From NCBI RefSeq assembly GCF_905372335.1, contig NZ_CAJPOU010000007.1:1-48811 (forward strand): DNA of 48,811 bases, given 5' to 3'. The number at the start of each line of letters is the position of its first letter. Position 1 is the stretch's first letter. The translations under genes were made by a program, and so were the position numbers. Below the pieces are notes generated by a model. That model ran no database searches. It had not been told where the DNA came from and worked only from the letters and a program-made list of their open reading frames with translations. The stretch is from Streptococcus sp. A12 (GTDB lineage Bacteria; Bacillota; Bacilli; Lactobacillales; Streptococcaceae). Below, piece by piece: positions 15,175 through 24,259 of the stretch.

Positions 15175-16185
15175 ATGAGTGAACGGACGTATTCTCAAGT
15201 AAATACCGGGATTAGTGTACGTGAAGCTAGTTTTTTGAGCCCGGCTCAGTTTGATGCCCTTCTGAACAGCTCCGATGCAGAAGCGCGTGCTAATCTCTTG
15301 CAAGGGACGGCCTATGCCTTGGAGGCAGATCAACTGCGTCAAGTCCAAGTGGTCGAGCAAGCCTTGATGAAGCACCTTCTAGCAGAGTACGATTGGGCTT
15401 ATCAGGTAGCTCCGAACCCTGCGGTAGTCGACCTCTTCGCCCTCAAGTACACCTATCACAATCTCAAGGTCTTCTTGAAAGAGCGAGCAACGGGGCGGGA
15501 TTTGAACTTCCTATTATTGGATGCAGGTCCCTATTCCTTAGCAGTTCTTGAACAAGTAGCCAAGACCTTTTCTTCAGAGAACTGCCCAGAGTTTATGGCT
15601 CAAGAAGTCGCAGCAACCTGGCAGGAATATGTCGACTATCAGGATATTCGGGTTCTGGAGATCGGCATGGATTTGGCTTACTTTGATCATCTCAAACGCT
15701 TGGCGAAAGATCTGGACCATCCACTTTTAAAATCCTTGGTCACCTTGACCATTGATTGTTACAATGTCATCACAGTTGAACGAGCCCTCAGTTTGAAAAA
15801 GCCGAACAGCTTTATGAAGCAACTCTTGTCCGATGCAGGGACCTTCTCAGCAAGAGAAGTCATCCAGTGTGTCGAGCAGGGCAACCTCATCAGTTGGTTC
15901 CAACAAGTCAATCCCTTGCCTTATGATGTGGAATTGACACAGTACGAAGAACAGATGCGATCTGGCAGAGTAACCGCCGAGACAGTGGAATACCTGGAGC
16001 ATGTGCTTAAGTACCGAATATTGGAACAAGCTTCCTTTGAGATAGACGGGCCCTTGCCTTTAGCTCGCTATCTCTTTGGAAAAGAGCTGGAGGTGAAGAA
16101 CCTTCGTTTGGTCTTGACGGGTCTGGATAATCAGCTCCCGATTGACAAAATAAAAGAAAGGATGAGACCAATCTATGGCCAGTAA
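15175..16185 (+). CDS. ntpC: V-type ATPase central stalk subunit C/d (NtpC)
   Basis: 336 aa, entirely helical with no membrane segment. It has the family pattern of repeated YxxxN / NLRLVLTG helices (HNLKVFLKERATG near 99, VKNLRLVLTGLDN near 308). It couples the central shaft to the K ring. AGGAGG lies before ATG; the 3' end overlaps ntpG by 11 bases. Confidence 0.9.
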   Translation: MSERTYSQVNTGISVREASFLSPAQFDALLNSSDAEARANLLQGTAYALEADQLRQVQVVEQALMKHLLAEYDWAYQVAPNPAVVDLFALKYTYHNLKVFLKERATGRDLNFLLLDAGPYSLAVLEQVAKTFSSENCPEFMAQEVAATWQEYVDYQDIRVLEIGMDLAYFDHLKRLAKDLDHPLLKSLVTLTIDCYNVITVERALSLKKPNSFMKQLLSDAGTFSAREVIQCVEQGNLISWFQQVNPLPYDVELTQYEEQMRSGRVTAETVEYLEHVLKYRILEQASFEIDGPLPLARYLFGKELEVKNLRLVLTGLDNQLPIDKIKERMRPIYGQ

Positions 16186-16495
16186 AACGCAAAAAATTGC
16201 CGTTGTGGGAAACCGTGATGCCATCCTTCCTTTTCAAATGATTGGCTTTCAGACCTTTCCTGTAGCAGAGGCTCAGGAAACCATCAATACCTTACGTCAC
16301 TTGAGCCAAGAAGATTTTGGCATCATCTATCTGACGGAGGATATGGCTCAGGAAATCCCAGATACCATTGCCCACTATGATCGCCAAGTAACCCCAGCCG
16401 TCATCTTGATCCCTACTCATAAGGGAACGACTGGACTGGGGCGGCAGCGAATTCGGGACAATGTCGAAAAGGCAGTAGGACAGGATATTTTATGA
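16175..16495 (+). CDS. ntpG: V-type ATPase central stalk subunit F (NtpG)
   Basis: 106 aa with the Rossmann-like fold of this subunit: IAVVGNRDAILPFQMIGF at the start, FGIIYLTEDMAQEI in the middle and PAVILIPTHKGTTGLG near the end, then the C-terminal helix that docks on the shaft. The final bases overlap the next gene (ATGA). Confidence 0.9.
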   Translation: MASKTQKIAVVGNRDAILPFQMIGFQTFPVAEAQETINTLRHLSQEDFGIIYLTEDMAQEIPDTIAHYDRQVTPAVILIPTHKGTTGLGRQRIRDNVEKAVGQDIL

Positions 16496-17196
16496 GAACA
16501 AATGAATTTGGCCAAGCGATTGGCGATGCACTGCCGGATTTTACTCCGGGGCGTCTGCCAGCTATTGAGCGGATCGAAGGTCGCTATACCGTGATCGAGC
16601 GCCTCTCAAAAGAAAAACACGGAGCAGATCTTTATCAGGTCTACGGGCCGGACTCTCCAGCAGTGATGTGGACCTTTCTATTCAAAGGCCCTGCCCGCAA
16701 TGAAGAGGAGTGGGACCGCTTATTGGATGATCTCATGACAGATCAAGGTCGCTTTTACTATGCGATTGTAGACAAAGATTCAGGCAAGGCTTTGGGGACT
16801 TTCTCTCTCATGCGGATCGATCAAGCTAACCGAGTGATCGAAGTCGGAGCAGTGACTTACTCACCAGCGCTCCAAAAAACACGCATGGCTACAGAAGCCC
16901 AGTATCTCTTAGCGCGCTACGTGTTTGAAGATTTAGGCTACCGCCGCTATGAATGGAAATGTGATGCCCTAAACCAAGCATCTCGCAAAGCAGCTGAGCG
17001 CTTAGGGTTCACCTATGAAGGCTGTTTCCGTCAGGCTGTTGTTTATAAAGGTCGTACCCGTGATACAGACTGGTTGTCCATCATTGACCAAGAATGGCCA
17101 GCTATTAAACAGCGCTTCGAAGCTTGGTTGGATCCAAGCAATTTCGATGCCAATGGCCAACAAAGGCAAGCTCTAAGAGAGATAGCACAAAAGTAA
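16492..17196 (+). CDS. GNAT acetyltransferase (RimJ/RimL type) inserted in the V-ATPase operon
   Basis: 234 aa. The acetyl-CoA fold is visible from about residue 80: YYAIVDKDSGKALGTFSLMR, VIEVGAVTYSPALQKTRMAT (the A-motif loop) and ASRKAAERLGFTYEGCFRQA, as in ribosomal-protein or small-amine N-acetyltransferases. It is translationally coupled to ntpG by an ATGA overlap and ends 33 bases before ntpA, so it is a real operon member. E. hirae and, as I recall, pneumococcus have no such gene between G and A. The substrate is unknown; it could modify a V-ATPase subunit or simply share the promoter. Confidence 0.85.
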   Translation: MRTNEFGQAIGDALPDFTPGRLPAIERIEGRYTVIERLSKEKHGADLYQVYGPDSPAVMWTFLFKGPARNEEEWDRLLDDLMTDQGRFYYAIVDKDSGKALGTFSLMRIDQANRVIEVGAVTYSPALQKTRMATEAQYLLARYVFEDLGYRRYEWKCDALNQASRKAAERLGFTYEGCFRQAVVYKGRTRDTDWLSIIDQEWPAIKQRFEAWLDPSNFDANGQQRQALREIAQK

Positions 17197-17229
17197 AACA
17201 AAGAAACAAAGGATTCCCAGGAGGAATAC

Positions 17230-19020
17230 ATGACTCAAGGAAAAATTATTAAAGTTTCTGGTCCCTTGGTGGTCGCATCAGGGATGCAGGAGGCCAATAT
17301 CCAAGACATTTGCCGGGTCGGCGATCTTGGTTTGATTGGCGAAATTATTGAGATGCGGCGGGATGAAGCCTCTATCCAAGTATATGAAGAAACGTCAGGA
17401 GTCGGACCAGGTGAACCAGTGGTAACAACCGGAGCTCCCCTTTCTGTCGAGTTGGGACCTGGTTTGATTTCTCAGATGTTTGACGGGATCCAACGTCCCT
17501 TGGAACGCTTCCAAGAAGTCACCGCCAGTGACTTCCTTATTCGTGGGGTGCAAGTTCCCAATCTAGACCGCGACACCAAATGGACCTTCGAGCCAAGTGT
17601 GGCAGAAGGAACAGAGGTAGTTGCCGGAGACATCATCGGTACAGTTCAGGAGACCAATATGGTGGAGCACCGTATCATGGTACCGTTTGGTGTTAGTGGA
17701 CGTGTGACCAAGATCGCAGCAGGTTCTTACACAGTGGAAGAGTCAGTTTATGAGATCGAGCAGGCAGATGGTAGCCTCTTTACTGGTACTTTGATGCAAA
17801 AATGGCCAGTTCGTCGAGGCCGTCCTTTTGCACAAAAACTGATTCCAGTAGAGCCTTTGGTTACAGGCCAACGGGTCATCGATACCTTCTTCCCTGTGAC
17901 TAAGGGTGGGGCTGCAGCTGTTCCTGGTCCTTTCGGAGCTGGAAAGACAGTTGTGCAACACCAGGTGGCCAAGTTTGCCAATGTAGACATCGTAATTTAC
18001 GTTGGTTGTGGGGAACGTGGAAATGAAATGACGGACGTTCTGAATGAGTTTCCAGAGTTGATCGATCCAACGACCGGTCAATCCATTATGCAACGGACGG
18101 TTCTAATCGCCAACACTTCGAACATGCCAGTAGCGGCGCGGGAAGCTTCCATTTACACAGGGATTACCATTGCCGAATACTTCCGTGATATGGGCTATTC
18201 AGTTGCCATCATGGCCGATTCGACATCGCGCTGGGCGGAAGCTCTTCGTGAAATGTCTGGTCGTCTAGAAGAAATGCCAGGGGATGAAGGCTACCCAGCC
18301 TATCTTGGTAGCCGGATTGCTGAATATTACGAGCGTGCAGGTCGGGTTAAGACACTCGGAACCACTGCGCGTGAAGGTTCGATTACCGCCATCGGTGCCG
18401 TTTCCCCTCCAGGTGGAGACATTTCGGAGCCGGTGACCCAAAATACGCTGCGGATCGTCAAGGTCTTCTGGGGACTAGATGCTCAGTTGGCGCAACGCCG
18501 TCACTTCCCAGCCATCAACTGGTTGAGTTCTTATTCCCTTTACCAAGATGAAGTGGGCCAATATATCGATCAGCATGAGCAGATTAGCTGGGCAGAAAAA
18601 GTGACCCGCGCCATGAACCTATTGCAAAAAGAGAGTGAATTGCAGGAGATCGTGCGTTTGGTTGGTCTGGATTCCCTGTCTGAGAAAGACCGCTTGACCA
18701 TGAATGCGGCCAAGATGATCCGCGAAGACTACCTGCAACAAAATGCCTTTGATGAGGTCGATACCTATACTTCCTTCAGCAAGCAGGTGGCCTTGTTGAC
18801 CAACATTTTGACTTTTGACCAAGAAAGTCAAAAAGCGTTGGAATTGGGAGCTTACTTCACAGAAATCATGGAAGGAACTGTAGATCTTCGGGACCGCATT
18901 GCCCGGAGCAAGTTCATCCATGAGGATCAGTTGGCCACCATACAAGCTTTAAAAGAAGAAATCGTAGAAACCCTACACCAAATCGTCTCAAAAGGAGGAG
19001 TAGACAATGAGCGTGATTAA
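17230..19020 (+). CDS. ntpA: V-type ATPase catalytic subunit A (NtpA)
   Basis: 596 aa. P-loop GPFGAGKT at residues 233-240 (catalytic Lys239), the non-homologous bulge of V-type A subunits (about 110-190), Walker B region YSVAIMADSTSRWAEALREM and the GDEGYPAYLGSR segment. It hydrolyses ATP in the cytoplasmic head. The 3' end overlaps ntpB by 14 bases. Start follows AGGAGG by six bases. Confidence 0.96.
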   Translation: MTQGKIIKVSGPLVVASGMQEANIQDICRVGDLGLIGEIIEMRRDEASIQVYEETSGVGPGEPVVTTGAPLSVELGPGLISQMFDGIQRPLERFQEVTASDFLIRGVQVPNLDRDTKWTFEPSVAEGTEVVAGDIIGTVQETNMVEHRIMVPFGVSGRVTKIAAGSYTVEESVYEIEQADGSLFTGTLMQKWPVRRGRPFAQKLIPVEPLVTGQRVIDTFFPVTKGGAAAVPGPFGAGKTVVQHQVAKFANVDIVIYVGCGERGNEMTDVLNEFPELIDPTTGQSIMQRTVLIANTSNMPVAAREASIYTGITIAEYFRDMGYSVAIMADSTSRWAEALREMSGRLEEMPGDEGYPAYLGSRIAEYYERAGRVKTLGTTAREGSITAIGAVSPPGGDISEPVTQNTLRIVKVFWGLDAQLAQRRHFPAINWLSSYSLYQDEVGQYIDQHEQISWAEKVTRAMNLLQKESELQEIVRLVGLDSLSEKDRLTMNAAKMIREDYLQQNAFDEVDTYTSFSKQVALLTNILTFDQESQKALELGAYFTEIMEGTVDLRDRIARSKFIHEDQLATIQALKEEIVETLHQIVSKGGVDNERD

Positions 19021-20404
19021 AGAATACCGTACTGTCAGCGAAGTTGTTGGCCCCTTGATGATTGTCGATCAGGTCGAAGGGGTTCACTACAATGAGCTGG
19101 TAGAAATCAAGCTTCATGACGGAACGACCCGCCAGGGACAAGTCCTCGAAGTCCAAGAAGATAAGGCCATGGTCCAGCTCTTTGAAGGATCTAGCGGAAT
19201 CAACTTGGAAAAAGCCAAAGTCCGCTTTACGGGACGTCCCCTAGAACTCCCAGTGTCTGAAGACATGGTGGGACGCATCTTTAACGGGATGGGCAAACCC
19301 ATCGATGGTGGTCCAGAGATTATCCCAGAGAAGTACTTGGACATTGATGGGCAAGCCATTAACCCTGTTTCGCGGGACTATCCGGATGAATTTATCCAGA
19401 CAGGGATCTCAGCCATTGACCATTTGAATACTCTAGTTCGGGGGCAAAAGCTTCCAGTCTTCTCAGGTTCTGGTCTTCCTCACAAGGAGTTGGCTGCTCA
19501 GATTGCTCGTCAAGCGACGGTGCTTAATTCGGAAGAAAACTTCGCCGTGGTCTTTGCGGCTATGGGGATTACCTTTGAAGAAGCCGAGTTCTTTATGAAC
19601 GACCTTCGGGAGACAGGTGCGATTGACCGCTCTGTTCTCTTTATCAACCTAGCTAATGATCCAGCTATCGAGCGGATTGCCACTCCTCGGATCGCCTTGA
19701 CCGCTGCCGAATATTTGGCCTATGAAAAAGACATGCACGTCTTGGTTATCATGACCGATATGACCAACTACTGTGAAGCCCTTCGGGAAGTCTCTGCTGC
19801 CCGCCGGGAGGTTCCAGGACGTCGGGGCTATCCAGGTTACCTTTATACTAACCTTTCAACCCTCTATGAACGTGCAGGACGCTTGGTTGGAAAGAAAGGA
19901 TCTGTGACCCAAATTCCGATCCTCTCCATGCCAGAAGATGACATCACCCACCCAATCCCTGACTTGACAGGCTACATCACCGAAGGTCAGATTATTCTGT
20001 CCCGCGATCTCTACAATAGTGGTTACCGCCCACCGATCAATGTTCTTCCATCCCTTTCCCGTTTGAAGGACAAGGGTTCTGGTGAAGGCAAGACTCGGAA
20101 AGACCATGCGGCGACCATGAACCAGCTCTTTGCGGCCTATGCCCAAGGGAAACAAGCCAAAGAATTAGCCGTGGTGCTCGGAGAATCCGCCTTGTCCGAT
20201 ACCGACAAACTTTATGTCAAATTTACGGATCGCTTTGAGAAGGAGTACATCAACCAAGGCTTTACCACCAATCGGACCATTCAAGAAAGTCTGGATCTAG
20301 GTTGGGAATTGCTGGCTATCCTGCCACGGACAGAGCTCAAGCGGATCAAGGATGACATGATTGACGAATACCTCCCAAAAACTTCTCAGGAAGCACAAGC
20401 CTAG
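19007..20404 (+). CDS. ntpB: V-type ATPase regulatory subunit B (NtpB)
   Basis: 465 aa. It has the F1/V1 ATPase fold but no P-loop: FSGSGLPHKELAAQIARQ replaces it, which is normal for B subunits. MTDMTNYCEALREVSAARRE and PGRRGYPGYLYTNLSTLYER are the typical conserved blocks. It alternates with NtpA in the hexameric head. Ribosome binding site AAAGGAGG lies within the end of ntpA. Confidence 0.96.
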   Translation: MSVIKEYRTVSEVVGPLMIVDQVEGVHYNELVEIKLHDGTTRQGQVLEVQEDKAMVQLFEGSSGINLEKAKVRFTGRPLELPVSEDMVGRIFNGMGKPIDGGPEIIPEKYLDIDGQAINPVSRDYPDEFIQTGISAIDHLNTLVRGQKLPVFSGSGLPHKELAAQIARQATVLNSEENFAVVFAAMGITFEEAEFFMNDLRETGAIDRSVLFINLANDPAIERIATPRIALTAAEYLAYEKDMHVLVIMTDMTNYCEALREVSAARREVPGRRGYPGYLYTNLSTLYERAGRLVGKKGSVTQIPILSMPEDDITHPIPDLTGYITEGQIILSRDLYNSGYRPPINVLPSLSRLKDKGSGEGKTRKDHAATMNQLFAAYAQGKQAKELAVVLGESALSDTDKLYVKFTDRFEKEYINQGFTTNRTIQESLDLGWELLAILPRTELKRIKDDMIDEYLPKTSQEAQA

Positions 20405-20425
20405 GAGTAGAAAGGAGGAAGTCAG

Positions 20426-21049
20426 ATGGCACGATTAAATGTCAAACCCACTCGGATGGAGTTAAACACCCTCAAAGAGCGTCTGAAAACGGCAACCAGA
20501 GGACATAAACTTCTCAAGGACAAACGAGACGAGCTCATGCGACGCTTCATCGAATCGGTCCGTGAAAATGACCGCCTCCGTCAGAAGGTTGAGGCAGCTC
20601 TCATTGGCAATATGCAAGAGTTTGTCCTGGCTAAATGTCTGGAAAATGACCTCATGGTCCAGGAAATCTTTGCAGTTCCGACGCGGGAAGTCAGCCTGCA
20701 TATCGAGACGGAGAACATCATGAGTGTGCGTGTGCCCAAGATGCATGCCCATATTGACAATCCATATGGAGACGATGAGGGAGACGTGGTCTACAGCTAT
20801 GTGGCTTCTAATAGCCAGATGGACAACACCATTCAAGAAATGGAAGAGCTCCTTCCAGACCTGTTGCGCTTAGCAGAGATTGAAAAAACTTGTCAGCTAA
20901 TGGCTGATGAGATTGAAAAAACGCGTCGTCGGGTCAATGGATTGGAATATGCGACCATCCCAGATCTCAAAGAAACCATCTATTATATCGAAATGAAACT
21001 CGAAGAAGCCGAACGCGCCAACCTGGTCCGAATGATGAAGGTCAAATAA
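20426..21049 (+). CDS. ntpD: V-type ATPase central shaft subunit D (NtpD)
   Basis: 207 aa with two long helices forming an antiparallel coiled coil: N-terminal LKTATRGHKLLKDKRDELMR and C-terminal RRVNGLEYATIPDLKETIYY, the signature of subunit D. AAAGGAGG precedes ATG. It is the last ntp gene; ntpH and ntpJ of E. hirae are absent. Confidence 0.94.
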   Translation: MARLNVKPTRMELNTLKERLKTATRGHKLLKDKRDELMRRFIESVRENDRLRQKVEAALIGNMQEFVLAKCLENDLMVQEIFAVPTREVSLHIETENIMSVRVPKMHAHIDNPYGDDEGDVVYSYVASNSQMDNTIQEMEELLPDLLRLAEIEKTCQLMADEIEKTRRRVNGLEYATIPDLKETIYYIEMKLEEAERANLVRMMKVK

Positions 21050-21085
21050 GATACAAAGCCGTTAAGCAACTCAAAGGAAAATAGA

Positions 21086-21130
21086 AAATCCAACGACGAA
21101 GAATCAGCTTCTAGTTGGATTTATCTTTTT
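21086..21130 (+). terminator. First terminator of the V-ATPase operon
   Basis: AAATCCAAC (21086-21094) pairs with GTTGGATTT (21114-21122), with an inner GAAG/CTTC extension, followed by a T-rich run. Two similar 20-base blocks (AAGATACAAAGCCGTTAA near 21048 and AAGATACAAGCCGTTAA near 21160) flank it, a small local duplication. Confidence 0.7.
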
Positions 21131-21182
21131 CCAAAGAGTTGTAGGCGTGTTCAATTAATAAGATACAAGCCGTTAAAAACAG

Positions 21183-21226
21183 CACCCCAAGTGATGTCTA
21201 CAAGACACGAACTTGGGGTGTTTTTT
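21183..21226 (+). terminator. Second terminator of the V-ATPase operon
   Basis: CACCCCAAGT (21183-21192) pairs with ACTTGGGGTG (21211-21220), 18-base loop, then six T. It backs up the terminator at 21086. Confidence 0.85.
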
Positions 21227-21336
21227 AGCTTTTATTCAACTGAAAAATCTTTCAAAATTCCCTCGTTCATGGCTTTCAAAGGCTTCTGATACAATGAATT
21301 TGTTTGAGTATCCAAATAGTACTAACTGTCATTAAT

Positions 21337-21353
21337 TGTTAAGAGAATGTAAC
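21337..21353 (+). promoter_or_regulatory. WalR (VicR) box upstream of the LysM gene
   Basis: TGTTAA-GAGAA-TGTAAC is an exact match to the TGTWAH-N5-TGTWAH consensus of the essential WalRK system. A further TGTTAC lies at 21367-21372. TAGAAT near 21432 is the likely -10. The rest of the 446-base gap before the gene holds the two ntp terminators and nothing else I can identify. Confidence 0.75.
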
Positions 21354-21495
21354 AAGAAAGGGCTAATGTTACAAATTAGGGTCAGTTAGATTAAAAGAAA
21401 AGAAGAGCCATTTTAAAGACAAATAATGTGGTAGAATATTAAATGTATCTGTCTGGAGATAAATCTCCGATAATAAGAAAACGAGGAAATAACGT

Positions 21496-22668
21496 ATGAA
21501 GAAAGTAAATAAAAAGGCTTTAATTGCGTCGACTGTTACTATGGCGGTCTTGCCATTTACAACTGGTAAAGCAGAATCAAATGGGGATTGGGTTGCCCGT
21601 TCTGTAGATGAAATTCGTGCAGATATTTCAACTTCAGAAAACAAACAAACCTACACCATCAAATATGGGGATACCCTAAGCACGATTGCGGAAGCTTTGA
21701 ATGTTGATGTAACTGTTTTGGCAAACTTGAACCAAATCAGCAACATTGATTTGATTTTCCCAGGAACTGTCTTGACAACAACTGTCAATGATCAAAACCA
21801 AGTAACAGGTGTAGAAATCCAAACTCCTACAGCAGGAAATGCTGATGCAACTGTGACAACTTCTGCTGATTTGACAAACAACCAAATCAAAGTAGACAAC
21901 CAAACTGTTGCAGTGGGTGATTTGACAAAACCAGTAGCAGATGAAAGCAACCAAGCTGTAGAACTCCCTCAAGCACCTGCAGTTGTAGCAGCAGTGGCAG
22001 AGCAAGTATCAGAAAGCTTGCCAACTCCAGAAGCACCAGCTGAAACACCTGCCCCAGCTGCTCCAGTAGCAGAGGAAGCCCCAGCACCAGTTGTTGAAGA
22101 AGCACCTACGCAACCTGCTGTAGCGCCAGCTGAAGAAGCGGCTCCTGTAGAAGCACCAGTTGTTGAGGAAGCCCCAGCGACTCCAGTAGCTGAACCAGCT
22201 CCAGTCGTAGAAGTTCCAGCAGAACCAGAAGTTACTGCGGTTGCTTCAACACCACAATATGGTGCCCCAGCACCAGTTGTTGATACTACAGCTTCAACTC
22301 CTTCAACAGCAACTCCAACTTCAAATGAAGGTCTTCGACCTCAAACAATTAAATTCAAAGAACAAGTGATTAATGAACTTGGCTTGACTGATATCGGTGG
22401 TTACCGTCCTGGTGACCCAGAAGATCACGGTAAAGGTCTTGCGGTCGACGTTATGGTTCCAGAAAGTTCAGAGATTGGTGATCGAGTAGCTCAATATGCA
22501 ATCGATCACATGCAAGAAAATGGAATTTCTTACATCATCTGGAAACAACGTTTCTATGCTCCAGTAAATAATATTTATGGACCAGCAAACACTTGGAATG
22601 AAATGCCAGACCGTGGTAGCGTAACAGAAAATCATTACGACCACGTACACGTATCATTCTACGAATAA
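21496..22668 (+). CDS. Secreted LysM protein with a LAS-peptidase-like C-terminal domain
   Basis: 390 aa. Signal peptide to about residue 26; LysM peptidoglycan-binding domain at about 52-97 (YTIKYGDTLSTIAEALNV); a long Pro/Ala/Glu/Val linker (about 155-275) with repeats such as VVEEAP; and a C-terminal domain from about 278. The latter has HGKGLAVDV (His311, Asp318) and HYDHVHVSF (His383, His385), the His/Asp and HxH pattern of LAS/VanY-type zinc peptidases. It probably trims or remodels peptidoglycan. The WalR box upstream fits that. The catalytic assignment is inferred from motifs. Confidence 0.85.
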   Translation: MKKVNKKALIASTVTMAVLPFTTGKAESNGDWVARSVDEIRADISTSENKQTYTIKYGDTLSTIAEALNVDVTVLANLNQISNIDLIFPGTVLTTTVNDQNQVTGVEIQTPTAGNADATVTTSADLTNNQIKVDNQTVAVGDLTKPVADESNQAVELPQAPAVVAAVAEQVSESLPTPEAPAETPAPAAPVAEEAPAPVVEEAPTQPAVAPAEEAAPVEAPVVEEAPATPVAEPAPVVEVPAEPEVTAVASTPQYGAPAPVVDTTASTPSTATPTSNEGLRPQTIKFKEQVINELGLTDIGGYRPGDPEDHGKGLAVDVMVPESSEIGDRVAQYAIDHMQENGISYIIWKQRFYAPVNNIYGPANTWNEMPDRGSVTENHYDHVHVSFYE

Positions 22669-22679
22669 TCAAGTTATAC

Positions 22680-22710
22680 CAAAGAATCAGGAATGTCCTG
22701 ATTCTTTTTT
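22680..22710 (+). terminator. Terminator of the LysM gene
   Basis: AAAGAATCAGGA pairs with TCCTGATTCTTT around a short loop, then a T run. Confidence 0.9.
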
Positions 22711-22722
22711 CGTATAAAAAAT

Positions 22723-22746
22723 AGATCCCATTGCTCAATGGGATCT
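22723..22746 (-). terminator. Terminator of the MFS transporter gene
   Basis: AGATCCCATTG (22723-22733) and CAATGGGATCT (22736-22746) form an 11-bp stem. On the minus strand it is followed by a T-rich run (A run at 22716-22721 on the plus strand). Confidence 0.8.
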
Positions 22747-22752
22747 AGCGGA

Positions 22753-23925
22753 TTAAAGGATGATATCAGATTTTTCAACTTGATAGAGAGCCATACTCAT
22801 AAACAAAGCAACAACAAGAAGAATAAGAATCCCGGGTGTCCAAGAGTGGAAGATTTGTTGGCTTGAACCAAATAAGATAGGTCCAAGTGCAGCAAAGACG
22901 TATCCTCCCGTTTGAGCTAGTCCAGAGAGCTGAGCAGTTTTCTCAGGAGAGCTAGACTTCATGGAGAAGGTAACCATGAGGTAAGGGAATAAGATACTCG
23001 TAAAACTTCCGATCAAGATATTCAGGATCAACCAGTAAATGAAGTTGTCTGTATTTAGTAACAGCATGGCTATTCCAGTAAAACCAGCCAAAACAGTCGT
23101 TATCAGCATGATGCGACGGTTTCGTTCAGAAAGGCTGGTGGTGAGACTTGGAATGGTCATAGAGAAGGGAAGACTCATCAGGGTGAATACAGATGCTAAA
23201 ATTCCTGCATTGGCTTGACTGATGCCGGCTTGGGTCGCCATGGTAGGAAGCCAGGTCATCGTGGTATAGAACAAGAGAGATTGTAGACCACAGAAGAGCA
23301 TGATAGCCCAGACCTTACCATTCTTATACCAGCTAGTCTTATTTTCATTAGAAGAGGAGCTTTTTTTCAAATAATGATTATGACGAGCATTGGGGAGCCA
23401 GATCACAAGTGCAAGCGCACAGACAACTGTCAGAACCCAAACCAGACCTTGCCAAGAGGTGGCTTGAGTGATAGGAACAGCGACAGAAGAAGCTACCGTA
23501 GTAGACAAGCCCATTGCAGTGATATAGAGGGTTGTTAAGAAGCCAAGACGTTTTGGCTCATTGGCTTGGATCAAGCTTGGTAGAAGGACATTGATAAAGG
23601 CAATAGCAGCACCAATCAAAAGAGTTCCCACATAGAGGAGAGGCAGATTGATGGTGCGTAGAGCAGATCCAATCGTCATCAGAATCAAAACTCCAAGAAA
23701 GAGTCGCTCAATCCCAAATCGTCTCGCCCAGCTAGTAGCAAAAGGAGAGAAAATAGCGAAGGTTAAGAGGGGCAGACTCGTCAAGAGGCCGAGAGAACTC
23801 ACCTCGACACCAAAGCTAGCAGCAATATCTGATAAGACAGTGGAGAGGGTCGTAAATGGGGCCCGCAAGACCACTCCTAGTAAAAGGATCCCTGGAATGA
23901 GAAAACGTGAATGGTTTTGTTTCAT
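22753..23925 (-). CDS. Major facilitator superfamily transporter, CynX/NimT type
   Basis: 390 aa from ATG at 23923-23925, which follows AAGGAGGT; an upstream in-frame ATG would add 17 residues with no ribosome binding site. Twelve hydrophobic segments. MKQNHSRFLIPGILLLGVVL followed by RAPFTTLS is the family-typical start (the R-x-P motif of CynX/NimT exporters). A poly-Ser/Lys loop near residue 195 links the two halves. The substrate is unknown. Convergent to the LysM gene, with a terminator for each. Confidence 0.87.
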   Translation of the reverse strand: MKQNHSRFLIPGILLLGVVLRAPFTTLSTVLSDIAASFGVEVSSLGLLTSLPLLTFAIFSPFATSWARRFGIERLFLGVLILMTIGSALRTINLPLLYVGTLLIGAAIAFINVLLPSLIQANEPKRLGFLTTLYITAMGLSTTVASSVAVPITQATSWQGLVWVLTVVCALALVIWLPNARHNHYLKKSSSSNENKTSWYKNGKVWAIMLFCGLQSLLFYTTMTWLPTMATQAGISQANAGILASVFTLMSLPFSMTIPSLTTSLSERNRRIMLITTVLAGFTGIAMLLLNTDNFIYWLILNILIGSFTSILFPYLMVTFSMKSSSPEKTAQLSGLAQTGGYVFAALGPILFGSSQQIFHSWTPGILILLVVALFMSMALYQVEKSDIIL

Positions 23926-23964
23926 AATGTACCTCCTTGTTCGAAAATGAACAGCATCCGTATC

Positions 23965-23994
23965 ATTATAGCACAAGAACTTGGAGGAGGCAAA
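23965..23994 (-). promoter_or_regulatory. Promoter of the MFS transporter gene
   Basis: On the minus strand TTTGCC, an 18-bp spacer and TATAAT (23965-23970), 40 bases before the start codon. Confidence 0.6.
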
Positions 23995-24134
23995 AAGAAT
24001 TATCGGGGAATAAAGCCCGTAAAATAGCTATTTTGCCTATAAATATAGGAAATAATAGAAAGATAGAGCTGAAAAAATTTTTGAAGGTTTTAAAACTTTC
24101 TTCACACATACTTTTTATAGGAGTCTAATTATCT

Positions 24135-24254
24135 TCGCTCAAACTGCGTCAACGTCCCTAAACTCGCCGATGCTCGTAAAAAAATAAGGAACGTAGTTCT
24201 CACTGTCGTTCGAACTGCATCAATGTACCTAAGCTCACTAACGTTCGCTAAGGT
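24135..24254. repeat. Diverged tandem repeat in the gap between the MFS and MIP18 genes
   Basis: Two units about 71 bases apart start TCGCTCAAACTGCGTCAACG (24135) and TCGTTCGAACTGCATCAATG (24206) and stay similar for about 45 bases. No gene is seen. They look like remnants of the intergenic repeats common in streptococci, with faint similarity to the conserved block of the 10278/41076 repeat. Confidence 0.5.
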
Positions 24255-24259
24255 ACATA

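Noticed and set aside
22660..22667. A second exact TACGAATA (ComX-type) sequence on the plus strand
   Set aside because: It is the end of the LysM gene coding sequence (Tyr-Glu-stop), and downstream on that strand are only a terminator and a convergent gene.
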